Shown one piece after another: positions 31,881 through 40,557 of a DNA stretch of 64,000 nt. Position 1 is the first letter of the stretch. The number at the start of each line of letters is the position of its first letter. Source of the stretch: Betaproteobacteria bacterium (GTDB lineage: Bacteria; Pseudomonadota; Gammaproteobacteria; Burkholderiales; Casimicrobiaceae); contig JADKKQ010000013.1 in NCBI GenBank assembly GCA_016720425.1, forward strand, positions 62,001 through 126,000. The letters are read 5' to 3'. A program made the translations under genes and the position numbers. The notes under the pieces were generated by a model that saw nothing but the letters and a program-made list of their open reading frames with translations, had not been told where the DNA came from and made no database searches.

Positions 31881-33155
31881 TCAGCGCAGGAATGCTGCTT
31901 CCGCCATGGCCACCGTGGCCGCGATGTCGGCGGCCGAATGCGCCGCGGAGACGAACCCGGCCTCGAACGCCGACGGCGCGAGATAGACGCCGGCGTCGAG
32001 CATGGCGTGGAAGAAGCGGTTGAACCGCGCCTTGTCGCAGGCCATCACCGTGTCGTAGGTGTCGGGAACCGACGGCGCGAAGTACAGGCCGAACATGCCG
32101 CCGACGCTGTTGGCGGCGAAGGGCACGCCGGCGCGCGCTGCGGCGGCCGCGAGCCCCTCGCACAGCGACCGCGTCATCGCGCCGAGGCGGTCGTAGAAGC
32201 CTGGGTCCTGGATCGCCGCCAGCGTGGCCAGCCCCGCCGCCACCGCGACCGGATTGCCGGACAGCGTGCCCGCCTGGTAGACCGGACCCAGCGGCGCGAT
32301 CCTTTCCATGATCGCCCGCTTGCCGCCGAACGCGCCGACCGGCATCCCGCCGCCGATGACCTTGCCCAGCGTCGTCAGGTCGGGCGTGATGCCGTAGAGG
32401 CCCTGGACGCCGCGGGGGTGGACGCGAAAACCGGTCATCACCTCGTCGAAGATCAGCACCGCGCCGAAGCGATCGCAGAGCGAGCGCAGGCCGGGCAGGA
32501 AATCGGGCCGCGGAACGATCAGGTTCATGTTGCCGACGATCGGCTCGACGATCACGCAGGCGATGTCGTCGCCCTGCGCCTTGAACGCCGCCTCGGCCGC
32601 GCCGAGATCGTTGTAGGGCAGCACAATCGTCTCGTTGGCGATCGCGGGCGGCACGCCGGCCGACGACGGCTGCCCGAAGGTCAGCGCGCCCGAGCCGGCC
32701 TTCACCAGCAGGCTGTCGCCGTGGCCGTGATAGCAGCCCTCGAACTTCACGATCTTGCTGCGTCCGGTGTAGCCGCGGGCCAGGCGCAGCGCCGACATCG
32801 TCGCCTCGGTGCCCGAGGACACCAGCCGGACCAGTTCCATCGACGGCAGCAGCCGGATCAGCGTCTCGGCCATCTCGATCTCGGCCTCGGTGGGCGCGCC
32901 GAACGACAGGCCCTTCGGCGCCGCCTCGACGACGGCGCGGACGACGGCCGGGTGCGCGTGACCGAGGATCGCCGGCCCCCAGGAGCCGACGTAGTCGATG
33001 TACCGGGTCCCGTCGGCATCCCACAGGTAGGCCCCTGCGCCGCGCTCGAAAAAGCGCGGTGTCCCGCCCACCGAACGGAAGGCGCGCACCGGCGAATTGA
33101 CGCCGGCGGGAATGCTGCGCTGGGCGCGGGCAAAGAGTTCGTCGTTGCGGCTCAT
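31881..33155 (-). CDS. hemL: Glutamate-1-semialdehyde 2,1-aminomutase
   Basis: A 424-residue PLP enzyme of normal length that converts glutamate-1-semialdehyde to 5-aminolevulinate for heme synthesis. It has N-terminal SIPAGVNSPVRAF, GSWGPAILGHAHP, SSGTEATMSALRLARGYTGR, FEGCYHGHGDSLLVKAGSG, FDEVMTGFR, and PLP lysine 265 in TTLGKVIGGGMPVGAFGG. ATG 33155 matches the family start. It lies downstream of thiD on the same strand (80 bases). The supply of heme suits the nearby cytochrome oxidase genes, though they are not in one operon. Confidence 0.96.
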   Translation of the reverse strand: MSRNDELFARAQRSIPAGVNSPVRAFRSVGGTPRFFERGAGAYLWDADGTRYIDYVGSWGPAILGHAHPAVVRAVVEAAPKGLSFGAPTEAEIEMAETLIRLLPSMELVRLVSSGTEATMSALRLARGYTGRSKIVKFEGCYHGHGDSLLVKAGSGALTFGQPSSAGVPPAIANETIVLPYNDLGAAEAAFKAQGDDIACVIVEPIVGNMNLIVPRPDFLPGLRSLCDRFGAVLIFDEVMTGFRVHPRGVQGLYGITPDLTTLGKVIGGGMPVGAFGGKRAIMERIAPLGPVYQAGTLSGNPVAVAAGLATLAAIQDPGFYDRLGAMTRSLCEGLAAAAARAGVPFAANSVGGMFGLYFAPSVPDTYDTVMACDKARFNRFFHAMLDAGVYLAPSAFEAGFVSAAHSAADIAATVAMAEAAFLR

Positions 33156-33235
33156 GATCTCGGATTCGCTCGGGAAGTTGCGGAAGGGACTGCCGCCGTC
33201 ACGCGCCGCGGCCACCGCGACGCGCGCGGGTCGCT

Positions 33236-34117
33236 TCAGTGGCTGCTGCGGGCGTCGGGTGCGCGCGCCGCGGCGGCGGCCGCATCGGCCGGCGCCTCCG
33301 GATCCTCGCGCGCCCAGAACAGCCGATCCGGAAGGAAGTGCCCCATCCCGGGCCGGTAGGCCTTCTGCAGCGTCTGCCACGTGTACTCCTGCGCCTCGCG
33401 CACCGCCTCCGGGAGATCGAGGCCGTTGGCGAGCATCGCGGCGATCGCCGACGCCAGCGTGCAGCCCGAGCCGTGAAAGCTGCCCGGCAGGCGCTGCCAG
33501 CTGTCGCTGCGGACGATGCCGCCCGGACCGTACAGCGTGTTGACGATCTCGACCGTCGCCTCGTGCGTGCCGGTGATCAGCACGTGCCCGGCGCCGGACT
33601 CCAGCAGGCGCTCGGCGCAGACGGCCAGCGTCGGCTCGTCGCCGTCGTCGGCCTCCGCGAGGCGTCGCGCCTCCATGCCGTTGGGGGTGATGATCGTCGC
33701 GTGCGGCAGCAGCAGCTCGCGGACCACGTGCATGATCTCGTCGCCGGCCGTCTCGTCGCCGCGGCCCGAGGCGTGGACCGGGTCCAGCACCAGCGGCACC
33801 TCGGGATAGTCGGCGATGATCTCGGCGATCGCCGCGACGTTCTCGACGCTGCCCAGCGCGCCGATCTTGAAGGCGTCGACCGGCATGTCCTCGAGCAGGC
33901 AGCGCGCCTGGTCGGCCACCCACTCGGCTTCGAGCGCGAAGAATCCGTCGGCGCCGAGCGTGTCCTGAACGGTGATCGCGGTGACGACCGACAGCGGATG
34001 GCAACCCATGCTCGCCAGCGTCAGGATGTCGGCCTGCAGCCCGCCGCCGCCGGAAGGATCGGTCGCGGCGAAGGTGAGGACGATCGGCGGAAAGGCGTGG
34101 ACGGTTTCGGCGGGCAC
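33236..34117 (-). CDS. thiD: Hydroxymethylpyrimidine/phosphomethylpyrimidine kinase
   Basis: A 293-residue ribokinase-fold enzyme that phosphorylates HMP and HMP-P in thiamine synthesis. It has TFAATDPSGGGGLQADI, GCHPLSVVTAITVQDT, VDAFKIGALGS, LVLDPVHASGRGD, TIITPNGMEARRL, and the anion-hole GSFHGSGCTLASAIAA. The GTG at 34117 is chosen because GAGG lies 5 bases upstream and the family N-terminus follows. thiE, often beside thiD, is absent here. It is divergent from the rubredoxin gene. Confidence 0.93.
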   Translation of the reverse strand: MPAETVHAFPPIVLTFAATDPSGGGGLQADILTLASMGCHPLSVVTAITVQDTLGADGFFALEAEWVADQARCLLEDMPVDAFKIGALGSVENVAAIAEIIADYPEVPLVLDPVHASGRGDETAGDEIMHVVRELLLPHATIITPNGMEARRLAEADDGDEPTLAVCAERLLESGAGHVLITGTHEATVEIVNTLYGPGGIVRSDSWQRLPGSFHGSGCTLASAIAAMLANGLDLPEAVREAQEYTWQTLQKAYRPGMGHFLPDRLFWAREDPEAPADAAAAAARAPDARSSH

Positions 34118-34164
34118 GGCGACCTCGGTGTCGCCCCGCCGGTCGCGCCGGCAGGCGCGTGGCT

Positions 34165-34173
34165 TGCTAGAAT
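34165..34173 (+). promoter_or_regulatory. Extended -10 promoter of rubredoxin-glyoxalase pair
   Basis: TGCTAGAAT (TGN plus TAGAAT, 5 of 6) lies 30 bases before the rubredoxin ATG in the short thiD/rubredoxin divergent gap. No -35 match is seen, as expected of extended -10 promoters. Confidence 0.5.
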
Positions 34174-34203
34174 TGCATTTTACTCCAAGCCCCTTCGCCA
34201 CCC

Positions 34204-34368
34204 ATGAAAAAGTACATGTGCCTGATCTGCGGCTGGATCTACGACGAGGCCGCGGGGGCGCCGGACGACGGCATCGCGCCGGGCACCCGATGGGCGGACG
34301 TGCCGCCGAACTGGACCTGCCCCGAGTGCGGCGCGCGCAAGGACGACTTCGAGATGGCGGAATTCTGA
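34204..34368 (+). CDS. rubA: Rubredoxin
   Basis: A 54-residue electron carrier. Two CxxC pairs bind iron: MCLICGW (residues 6-9) and CPECGA (39-42). The family core YDEAAGAPDDGIAPGTRW and DVPPNWTCPECG is complete. It is likely a one-electron donor in oxygen or radical metabolism. Its TGA stop overlaps the glyoxalase ATG by one base (TGATG), so the two are coupled. Confidence 0.96.
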   Translation: MKKYMCLICGWIYDEAAGAPDDGIAPGTRWADVPPNWTCPECGARKDDFEMAEF

Positions 34369-34760
34369 TGCGCATCCTCCACACCATGCTGCGGGTCGGC
34401 GATCTCGAGCGCTCGATCGCGTTCTACCGCGACGTCATGGGCATGCAGCTCCTGCACACGACCGACCGGCCGGAGCAGCGGTACTCGCTGGCGTTCGTCG
34501 GCTACGGCGACGAGGCGACTGGCGCGGTGCTCGAGCTCACCTACAACTACGGGGTCGAGTCCTACGACCTCGGCGGCGGCTTCGGCCACGTCGCGGTCGA
34601 GGTGCCCGATGCCGCGGCGGCCTGCGCGGCGGTGCGCGCCCGGGGCGGCACCGTCACCCGCGAAGCCGGTCCGGTGAAGGGCGGCAGCACGGTGATCGCG
34701 TTCGTCCAGGACCCCGACGGCTACAAGATCGAGCTGATCGAACGCCGGCCGGCGAGCTGA
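34368..34760 (+). CDS. gloA: Lactoylglutathione lyase (glyoxalase I)
   Basis: A 130-residue metal enzyme that turns the methylglyoxal-glutathione adduct into S-lactoylglutathione. The family start ILHTMLRVGDLERSIAFYRD has the first metal His (residue 5). LELTYNYGVESYDLGGGFGH holds a Glu and a His ligand, and DPDGYKIELIER the last Glu. Overlap with the rubredoxin stop implies shared transcription. It ends 4 bases before the convergent GT41 gene. Confidence 0.95.
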   Translation: MRILHTMLRVGDLERSIAFYRDVMGMQLLHTTDRPEQRYSLAFVGYGDEATGAVLELTYNYGVESYDLGGGFGHVAVEVPDAAAACAAVRARGGTVTREAGPVKGGSTVIAFVQDPDGYKIELIERRPAS

Positions 34761-34764
34761 ACGT

Positions 34765-37041
34765 TCAGCCGGGCGAAGGCGCCGGCGCGGATTCGGCGAC
34801 GACCGCCGTCAGCAGCGCTTCCCAGTCGCGCGCGAATCCCGCCGTGTCGAACAGCGGCAGGCGCGGGCGCTCGCGGTCGAGATAGGTGCGATAGCCCGCA
34901 AGCGCCTCGCGGTCCGCGGCCAGCCGCAGCAGCAGCGCCCCGTATTGTGCGGGCGTTTCGGCGACGAGTTCGTCGAGCCCGACCGCCTGCAGCAGGCTCG
35001 CGCCGACCCGGCCGGCGAAGCGGTCGCCGCGACAGGAGAGCATCGGCACGCCGGCCCAGAGCGCGTCGCTGCCCGTCGTGTGCGAGCCGTAGGGCAGCAG
35101 GTCGAGCACGAGATCCGCGGCGCGCAGCCGCGCCAGGTGCTCGCGCTGCGGCAGCGCGTCCGCGAACACGATGCGCGCGGTGTCGGCACCGGCCGCGCGG
35201 GCTGCCGCGACGAGGTTCGCGCGGGCCGGCGCGAGCGGCGCGTAGAGCCAGAGCACCGCCTGCGGCACGCGTTCGAGCGCGGCGAGCCAGAGGGCGAAGA
35301 ACTCGCGCGACAGCTTGTAGGTCTGGTTGAAGCAGGCGAGCACCACCGCGTCGGCGGGCAGGCCCAGCGCGGCGCGCGGCCTCGGATCGGGCAGCTCGCG
35401 CGTGCCGTCGGTCACCTGGTAACAGCGCGGCAGCCGGTGGACGCGCTCGTGGAAGTGGCGCTCGTCGCCCGGCGGCACGACGGTGTCGTCGGCGACGATG
35501 CCGTCGACGGCGTCGGTGCCCAGCGTTCCCGGAAAGCCGAGATAGTGCAGCTGGCAGGGCGCCGGACGGCGGGCGAGGATGCCGAGTCGCGCGTCCTGCG
35601 TGTGACCCTTGAGGTCGACCAGGACGTCGAGGCGGTCATCGCGCATCCGCCGGGCCGCAGCCTCGTCGTCCAGCGCCGCGACGTCGACCCAGGCGCCGAC
35701 CGCGGCCCGAATCCGGGCCCGCACGGCGCTGCGGTCGTCGGGGCCGTGGCTGTAGACGCGAACGTCGAACCGCGACCGGTCGTGACGCTCGAACAGCCCG
35801 GCCATGAGGTACGCCGTCGCGTGGGCGTGCAGGTCGCCGCTGAGGTAGCCGACGCGCAGTCGATCGCCGCGGGCGCGCACGAAGGGCGGCGCCACCGGCG
35901 GCAGCGTGGCGAGCGACCAGCGTCGGGCGATCGCCAGCTGCTGCGCCGGCGTCACCGGCAACCCCAAGGCGACGAAGGGATTGAACCGCGGGTCGGCGTC
36001 GGGCCGGTCGAGCAGCGCGCGCCACGCGGCCGCGCCCGCTTCGACGCCGCCCCAGGCGCAGATCTCCTGCTGCGTCTTCACCAGGTTGGTCGCGGCCGTC
36101 GTGAGCAGGGGATCGGCCGCGAGGGCCGCCTCGAACGCCTCGATCGCGGCGCCGTGATCGCCCTGCGCCCGCTCGGCCAGGCCGAGGTTGTCCCAGGTCG
36201 TCGCAGGCACGGGTCCCCGGCGCGTCGCGAGGCGCAGCTGTTCGCGCGCCCGCGCCGGATCCCCCAGCTGCAACAGGACCGCGCCCAGGCAGGAACGCAG
36301 CGCCGGGTCGTCGTGCCGCCCGGCCAGCGCGGCCTCGAGCCGGGCGCGCGCCTCGGGCGCGCGGCCGGCGTTCCGCAGCGCATCGACCAGGCGCAGCAGC
36401 AGATCCCGGTCGTCCGGGAAGCGGGCGAGGCCCTCGCGCGCCGCGTCGAGGGCGGCGCCGACCCGACCCGCCTGCAGCGCGACGTGCGCCGCCACCTGGA
36501 ACGCGTGGGCGGGTGCTGCCGGGAGGGCGACCGCCTCGCGCGCCGCGTCGCCCGCCTCGGTCCAGCGCCGCTGTGCCGCGAGTGCCAGCGCCAGATTGGA
36601 CCGGGCGGGCGCGCTGCCGGGATCGCGCGCAACCGCCCGGCGAAAATACGCTTCCGCCGCCGGCGCATCGCGCTCCGTCAGCGCGAGCTCGCCGCAGGCC
36701 AGCAGCGTCGGGACGTTCTCGGGCACCGTCGCCAGCGCACGCGCGAACGCCGCGCGAGCCGCCGCGGCGTCGCGGCGCGCCGCCTCGACGCGGCCCAACG
36801 CCAGCCAGAGATCCCCCGTGGGCAACGCCTGCCGCAGGGCCGCCGCGCAGGCACGCACGAGCTGCTCCCGTGCCACCTCCAGCCGCCCCGCGGCCAGGTC
36901 CTGCTCGGACAGCTTGAGCAACGCCCCCGGATGATCCGGAATCGCCGCCAGGATCTGCCGGTAGATCGATGCCGCCCGGTCGGCACGCCCTGCGGCTTCG
37001 TGCGCGAAGGCCTGGGCGAACGCCTGCTGGACGGGGATCAT
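34765..37041 (-). CDS. TPR-GT41 protein, canonical OGT-like subtype
   Basis: A 758-residue protein. Residues 1-330 are at least eight TPR-like helical pairs (ALAAIPDH, AYFRRAVARDPGSAPARSNL, TTWDNLGLAERAQGDHGAAI). The catalytic part starts at about residue 395 with RVGYLSGDLHAHATAYLMAG, then LDVLVDLKGHTQDARLGI, CQLHYLGFPGTLGTDAVDGI, CFNQTYKLSREFFALWL, and the sugar-nucleotide segment LLPYGSHTTGSDALWAGVP. This is closer to classical O-GlcNAc transferase than the three in the glycan island. It is probably a cytoplasmic protein O-glycosyltransferase. It stands between gloA and the cytochrome oxidase genes, 55 bases after sco on the same strand, and could be co-transcribed with them. Confidence 0.85.
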   Translation of the reverse strand: MIPVQQAFAQAFAHEAAGRADRAASIYRQILAAIPDHPGALLKLSEQDLAAGRLEVAREQLVRACAAALRQALPTGDLWLALGRVEAARRDAAAARAAFARALATVPENVPTLLACGELALTERDAPAAEAYFRRAVARDPGSAPARSNLALALAAQRRWTEAGDAAREAVALPAAPAHAFQVAAHVALQAGRVGAALDAAREGLARFPDDRDLLLRLVDALRNAGRAPEARARLEAALAGRHDDPALRSCLGAVLLQLGDPARAREQLRLATRRGPVPATTWDNLGLAERAQGDHGAAIEAFEAALAADPLLTTAATNLVKTQQEICAWGGVEAGAAAWRALLDRPDADPRFNPFVALGLPVTPAQQLAIARRWSLATLPPVAPPFVRARGDRLRVGYLSGDLHAHATAYLMAGLFERHDRSRFDVRVYSHGPDDRSAVRARIRAAVGAWVDVAALDDEAAARRMRDDRLDVLVDLKGHTQDARLGILARRPAPCQLHYLGFPGTLGTDAVDGIVADDTVVPPGDERHFHERVHRLPRCYQVTDGTRELPDPRPRAALGLPADAVVLACFNQTYKLSREFFALWLAALERVPQAVLWLYAPLAPARANLVAAARAAGADTARIVFADALPQREHLARLRAADLVLDLLPYGSHTTGSDALWAGVPMLSCRGDRFAGRVGASLLQAVGLDELVAETPAQYGALLLRLAADREALAGYRTYLDRERPRLPLFDTAGFARDWEALLTAVVAESAPAPSPG

Positions 37042-37096
37042 GCCGATTCGCGGCGCAAGTCCGGATCGCGCGGCGCGCCCGGAGCGAACGCCAACG

Positions 37097-37714
37097 TCAG
37101 CCGCCGGCGCGCAGCAGCAGGGCGAGGTCGTGCGCGAACACTTCGGGCCCGGCGCCGTAGCTCACGTAGACGCGCGGCCGGCCCTGGGGATCGAACACGA
37201 ACGCACCGGCGGAGTGGTCCACCGTGTAGGTGGAGGGCGTCGGCCCGGGCTGCTTCTGGTAGAAGACCTTGAAGTCCTTGACCGTGCGCTCCAGCGCCGC
37301 CGCGTCGCCGTAGAGCCCGAGGAACGACGGGTGGAACGCCGGCACGTAGTTGCGCAGCAGCTCCGGCGTGTCGCGCTCGGGGTCGATGGTGACGAACAGC
37401 ACCTGCACGCGCTCGGCATCGGCACCCAGCCGGCGCATCGCCTCGGCGAGCTCGGTCAGCGTCGTCGGGCAGACATCGGGGCACTGCGTGTAGCCGAAGA
37501 ACATCACCACGGCCTTGCCGCGGAAATCGGCGAGCGTGCGCGCCTTGCCGTGGTGGTCGGTCAGCGCGAATGTGCTGCCGTAGGTCGTGCCGGTGATGTC
37601 CGACGCCCTGAACTTCGGCGGCGCGCGGTCGCAACCCGCGAGCGCGGCCGCGGCGGCGAACCCGAGGAGCGCGAAGAACGCACGGCGCGCCGTACGCGGA
37701 TTGAGGGGCGTCAT
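37097..37714 (-). CDS. SCO1/SenC copper chaperone lipoprotein
   Basis: A 205-residue protein with a lipoprotein signal (LAGC, Cys28) and a thioredoxin-like fold. Copper ligands are CPDVC (Cys78 and Cys82) and His167 in TVDHSAG. Family strands FALTDHHGKARTLADFRGK and VLFVTIDPERDTPELL are present. It delivers copper to the CuA site of CtaC in the periplasm. It starts at ATG 37714, overlapping the ctaB stop by one base. Confidence 0.93.
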   Translation of the reverse strand: MTPLNPRTARRAFFALLGFAAAAALAGCDRAPPKFRASDITGTTYGSTFALTDHHGKARTLADFRGKAVVMFFGYTQCPDVCPTTLTELAEAMRRLGADAERVQVLFVTIDPERDTPELLRNYVPAFHPSFLGLYGDAAALERTVKDFKVFYQKQPGPTPSTYTVDHSAGAFVFDPQGRPRVYVSYGAGPEVFAHDLALLLRAGG

Positions 37715-38595
37715 CAGTGCCAGTAGTGATCGAGCAGCAGCGCGGTGAACAGCGCCGCGAGATACCAGATCGAGTACTTGAACGTGGCGCGGGCGAGCAG
37801 GTCGGAATAGTCGCGGTAGAGCTGCACCGCGTACAGCAGGAACCAGCCGCCCAGCGCCAGCGCCGCGGCGAGATAGAGGTAACCGCTCATCCTGATCGCG
37901 AACGGCAGCAGCGTGACGGCGACCAGCGCGCAGGTGTAGAGGACGATCATCAGCTGCGTGTAGCGGCGGCCGTGGGTGACGGGCAGCATCGGCAGCCCGG
38001 CGTTGGCGTAGTCGCGGACCCGGTACAGCGCCAGCGCCCAGAAGTGCGGCGGCGTCCAGACGAAGATGATGAGGAACAGCAGCAGCGACTCGGGCGCGAC
38101 CTCGCCGGTGACCGCGGCCCAGCCCAGCACCGGCGGCATGGCGCCCGACGCGCCACCGATGACGATGTTCTGCGGCGTCGCGGGCTTCAGCAGCACCGTG
38201 TAGACGACGGCATAGCCGACGAAGGTGCCGAAGGTCAGCCACATCGTCAGCGGATTGACGTAGCGGTGGAGGATGAACAGGCCGACCGCGCCGACGATCG
38301 CGGCGAACACCAGCGTCTGCCACGACGTGAGCGTGCCGCTGGGCAGCGGGCGCCGGCGCGTCCGGGCCATCACCGCGTCGATCTTCTGCTCGACCAGGCA
38401 GTTGAACGCCGCGGCGGCACCGGCGACCAGCGCGATGCCGACGGTGGCGAAGAACACGACCGCCGGCGGCGGCAGCCCAGGCACGGCGAGGAACATGCCG
38501 ATGACCGCGCAGAAGACGACCAGCGAGACGACGCGCGGCTTGGTCAGCGCGAGGAACTGCCGGAGGCGGTCTTCGTTGAGAGTGAGGGTCGACAT
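37714..38595 (-). CDS. ctaB: Protoheme IX farnesyltransferase (heme O synthase)
   Basis: A 293-residue UbiA-type membrane enzyme with eight or nine helices. It has LTKPRVVSLVVFCAVIGMF, the polyprenyl-binding NCLVEQKIDAVMARTRRRPL, and the second acidic loop FWALALYRVRDYANAGLPML. It adds farnesyl to heme b, giving heme O for the oxidase. ctaA, which converts heme O to heme A and usually precedes ctaB, is missing: only 76 bases separate this gene from the one before. Confidence 0.95.
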   Translation of the reverse strand: MSTLTLNEDRLRQFLALTKPRVVSLVVFCAVIGMFLAVPGLPPPAVVFFATVGIALVAGAAAAFNCLVEQKIDAVMARTRRRPLPSGTLTSWQTLVFAAIVGAVGLFILHRYVNPLTMWLTFGTFVGYAVVYTVLLKPATPQNIVIGGASGAMPPVLGWAAVTGEVAPESLLLFLIIFVWTPPHFWALALYRVRDYANAGLPMLPVTHGRRYTQLMIVLYTCALVAVTLLPFAIRMSGYLYLAAALALGGWFLLYAVQLYRDYSDLLARATFKYSIWYLAALFTALLLDHYWH

Positions 38596-38671
38596 GGGCG
38601 TTGGCCGGCGGTGCCGAGCCGAAATGAGCCGGCGATTCTACCATCGGGCGCCGCGGCGATGGGGGCCTCGG

Positions 38672-39289
38672 TCATCCGATCCGCGACGCCTTCAGCAGGC
38701 GCGTCAGGTCGCGGGCGAGGCCCTTGATGTCGGGGTCGGCCGGATAGCGCAGGACCAGGTTGCCCAGCGGATCGACCAGCAGGATCGACGGTGGGCCACC
38801 GGGCAACTGCGCGTGCGCCGCGGCCTCGACGCGCGCGGCGACGAGCCCGGGATGCTGCTCCGCCAGGTCGCGCGGCAGCGTCGCGTCGTCGGTGGCGACG
38901 ACGACCCGGGCGATCCGCTCCTGCTCGCGGCCCTGCATGGTGCGCGCCTGCCGCGTGGCGTAGAGCATCCGTTCGCAGTCGCTGCCGCAGCGCGCGCCGG
39001 CGTTGATGACCAGCGACCACTGCCCCTTCATCCCGGTCAGCTGAAACGGCTGGCCGTCGGCGCGCACGCCGGCGAGCTCGGGGGCCGGCGCCGTCGGCAG
39101 CAGCGTGCCGTAGTTCGCCTGGACCTCGCGCGGGAAGAAATAGTAGACGGCGTAGGACGCGGCCACCGGGGCGATGGCGATCGCCGCGAGCAGCAGGATC
39201 GTGCGCCGGGCCGAGCGGCGCTTCGCCGCGTCCGGTCCGGGTGCGGCGGCTGCCGGCACGCCCGCGGCGGGAGGGTTGGGATCGGTCAT
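38672..39289 (-). CDS. SCO-like membrane protein of the cytochrome oxidase cluster
   Basis: A 205-residue protein. One membrane helix (residues 28-49, TILLLAAIAIAPVAASYAVY) leads to a periplasmic thioredoxin-like domain: FQLTGMKGQWSLVINAGARC, CGSDC at about residues 102-106, and PSILLVDPLGNLVLRYPADP. The CxxxC spacing is that of SCO proteins, but I see no clear third copper ligand. A role as thiol reductase or copper helper in CuA assembly is inferred from place and motif. ATG 39289 overlaps the surf1 stop (ATGA). Confidence 0.78.
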   Translation of the reverse strand: MTDPNPPAAGVPAAAAPGPDAAKRRSARRTILLLAAIAIAPVAASYAVYYFFPREVQANYGTLLPTAPAPELAGVRADGQPFQLTGMKGQWSLVINAGARCGSDCERMLYATRQARTMQGREQERIARVVVATDDATLPRDLAEQHPGLVAARVEAAAHAQLPGGPPSILLVDPLGNLVLRYPADPDIKGLARDLTRLLKASRIG

Positions 39290-40053
39290 GGCGAGGGTGT
39301 CGGCACGCGCCGGCGGCGAAGTTGAAAGTAGAGCACCAGTCCCACGGCGAGGCCGGCCAGCGCATACCACTGCACCCGGTAGATCCGGTGCTTGTCGATG
39401 CCGAAGTCCGGTGCGGGCCACTCGCGCACCAGGCGGTCTGCCGCCGCGGTCGCGCCCGTCGCCTCGATCACGATCGGCAGCACCGCGAGTCCGGTGGCGG
39501 CGGCGAAGCGCGCCGGGTCGAGGTTCTGCCACAGCACGCCGTCGGGTGGCCGGGAATCGAACTCGAGGTAGCCGCTCGCCGGGAGATTGATCCGCCCGTC
39601 GACGACGACCGGGCCGGACGGCGGCGGCACCGCAGGCAGGTCCGCCCGCGTCGCGCCCTGCGCGACCCAGCCGCGGTTGACGAGGACCGCCCGGCCGTCG
39701 GCCAGCCGCAACGGCGTGACGACGTGATAGCCCGCGCGTCCCCCGTGGATGCGGTTGTCGACGAGGATCTGGCGAGCGCCGTCGAACTCGCCCTCGACGC
39801 GCACCGGACGGTAGCGCCACGCCGCCCAGTCCGCCGCCGCGTCGACTGCCGGCAGCGGCGCCGCGTCGGCCACGGCCGCGGCGTCGAACTGGGCGCGCAG
39901 CCGCTCCTTCTCGTGCATCCGCCGCCCCTGCCAGTTCCCGGCACTGACGAAGATCGCCACCGCCACCAGCGCGGCGGCCACGGGCACCCAGGGGCAGCGG
40001 AGCAGCCGACGGCGCTCGGGCGGGCAGGAAGCGTTGCAGTCGGAAGCGTTCAT
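39286..40053 (-). CDS. SURF1 family cytochrome oxidase assembly protein
   Basis: A 255-residue protein with a helix at each end (residues 23-40 and 228-243) and a periplasmic domain between. Family segments are GNWQGRRMHEKERLRAQF, RPVRVEGEFDGARQILVDNR, GYHVVTPLRLADGRAVLVNR and HRIYRVQWYALAGLAVG. It helps insert heme A into subunit I. It is divergent from the DUF2909-like gene, whose promoter lies between them. Confidence 0.92.
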   Translation of the reverse strand: MNASDCNASCPPERRRLLRCPWVPVAAALVAVAIFVSAGNWQGRRMHEKERLRAQFDAAAVADAAPLPAVDAAADWAAWRYRPVRVEGEFDGARQILVDNRIHGGRAGYHVVTPLRLADGRAVLVNRGWVAQGATRADLPAVPPPSGPVVVDGRINLPASGYLEFDSRPPDGVLWQNLDPARFAAATGLAVLPIVIEATGATAAADRLVREWPAPDFGIDKHRIYRVQWYALAGLAVGLVLYFQLRRRRVPTPSP

Positions 40054-40081
40054 TGGCAGACGGCCCCGAGTCTTCTACACT
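40053..40081 (+). promoter_or_regulatory. Predicted sigma70 promoter of the DUF2909-like gene
   Basis: TTGGCA (40053-40058, 5 of 6), a 17-base spacer and TACACT (40076-40081, 4 of 6), about 33 bases before the ATG at 40114. The -35 box overlaps the surf1 start codon on the other strand. Confidence 0.5.
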
Positions 40082-40113
40082 CGGACGGTTGCAGCATCTC
40101 GGATCGGCCCCGC

Positions 40114-40314
40114 ATGAAGATCATCGTCGTCGTCGGCCTCGTCGCCGTCATCGCCAGCCTGTTCTCGGCGCTGTTCTACCTCTACCGCGATCGCGGCCAG
40201 GGCACGCGGATGGTACGCGCGCTGGCGCTGCGCGTCGCGCTGTCGGCGACGCTGGTCGGCTTCCTGGTGCTCTCGTACCGCATGGGCTGGATCGCGCCGG
40301 CGGGATTGCGCTGA
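40114..40314 (+). CDS. Small twin-transmembrane protein (DUF2909-like)
   Basis: A 66-residue protein with two hydrophobic helices, IIVVVGLVAVIASLFSALFY and VALSATLVGFLVLSYRM, separated by a basic loop (RDRGQGTRMVRALALR). Twin-helix proteins like this occur in betaproteobacterial oxidase clusters and are thought to help assembly; function is not established. It is encoded opposite to the oxidase genes and converges on ctaE. Confidence 0.75.
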   Translation: MKIIVVVGLVAVIASLFSALFYLYRDRGQGTRMVRALALRVALSATLVGFLVLSYRMGWIAPAGLR

Positions 40315-40341
40315 GCGCGGCGAGGCTTTCGATCATGCAAG

Positions 40342-40546
40342 GCATCGCGCCAGAAGGCGCCCCAAGGCTGCGCGTCGCCGCCCCAATCTCGACGCGGCAT
40401 GGCGGCAGCGCCTCAGGCGCTCCCGCGCGCGGGCGAGCCCGTCCCGGGCGGCTCCCGCGAATCGATAGCAGGGCATCGCGCCTGAAGGCGCTCCTACAAG
40501 TGCTGCGCGATTCGCCCGTCCTGTAGGAGCGGCTTCAGCCGCGAAT
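40342..40546. repeat. REP array, locus 4, between the DUF2909-like gene and ctaE
   Basis: The gap 40315-40557 carries a clear GGAGCGGCTTCAGCCGCGA element at 40522-40546. It also has an inverted GCGCC-type element (GCGCCTGAAGGCGCTCC) at 40473-40498 and two decayed GCGCC-type copies near 40342-40365 and 40400-40427. They lie between two convergent genes. No other feature was seen in this gap. Confidence 0.8.
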
Positions 40547-40557
40547 CGGTGCCTGCG

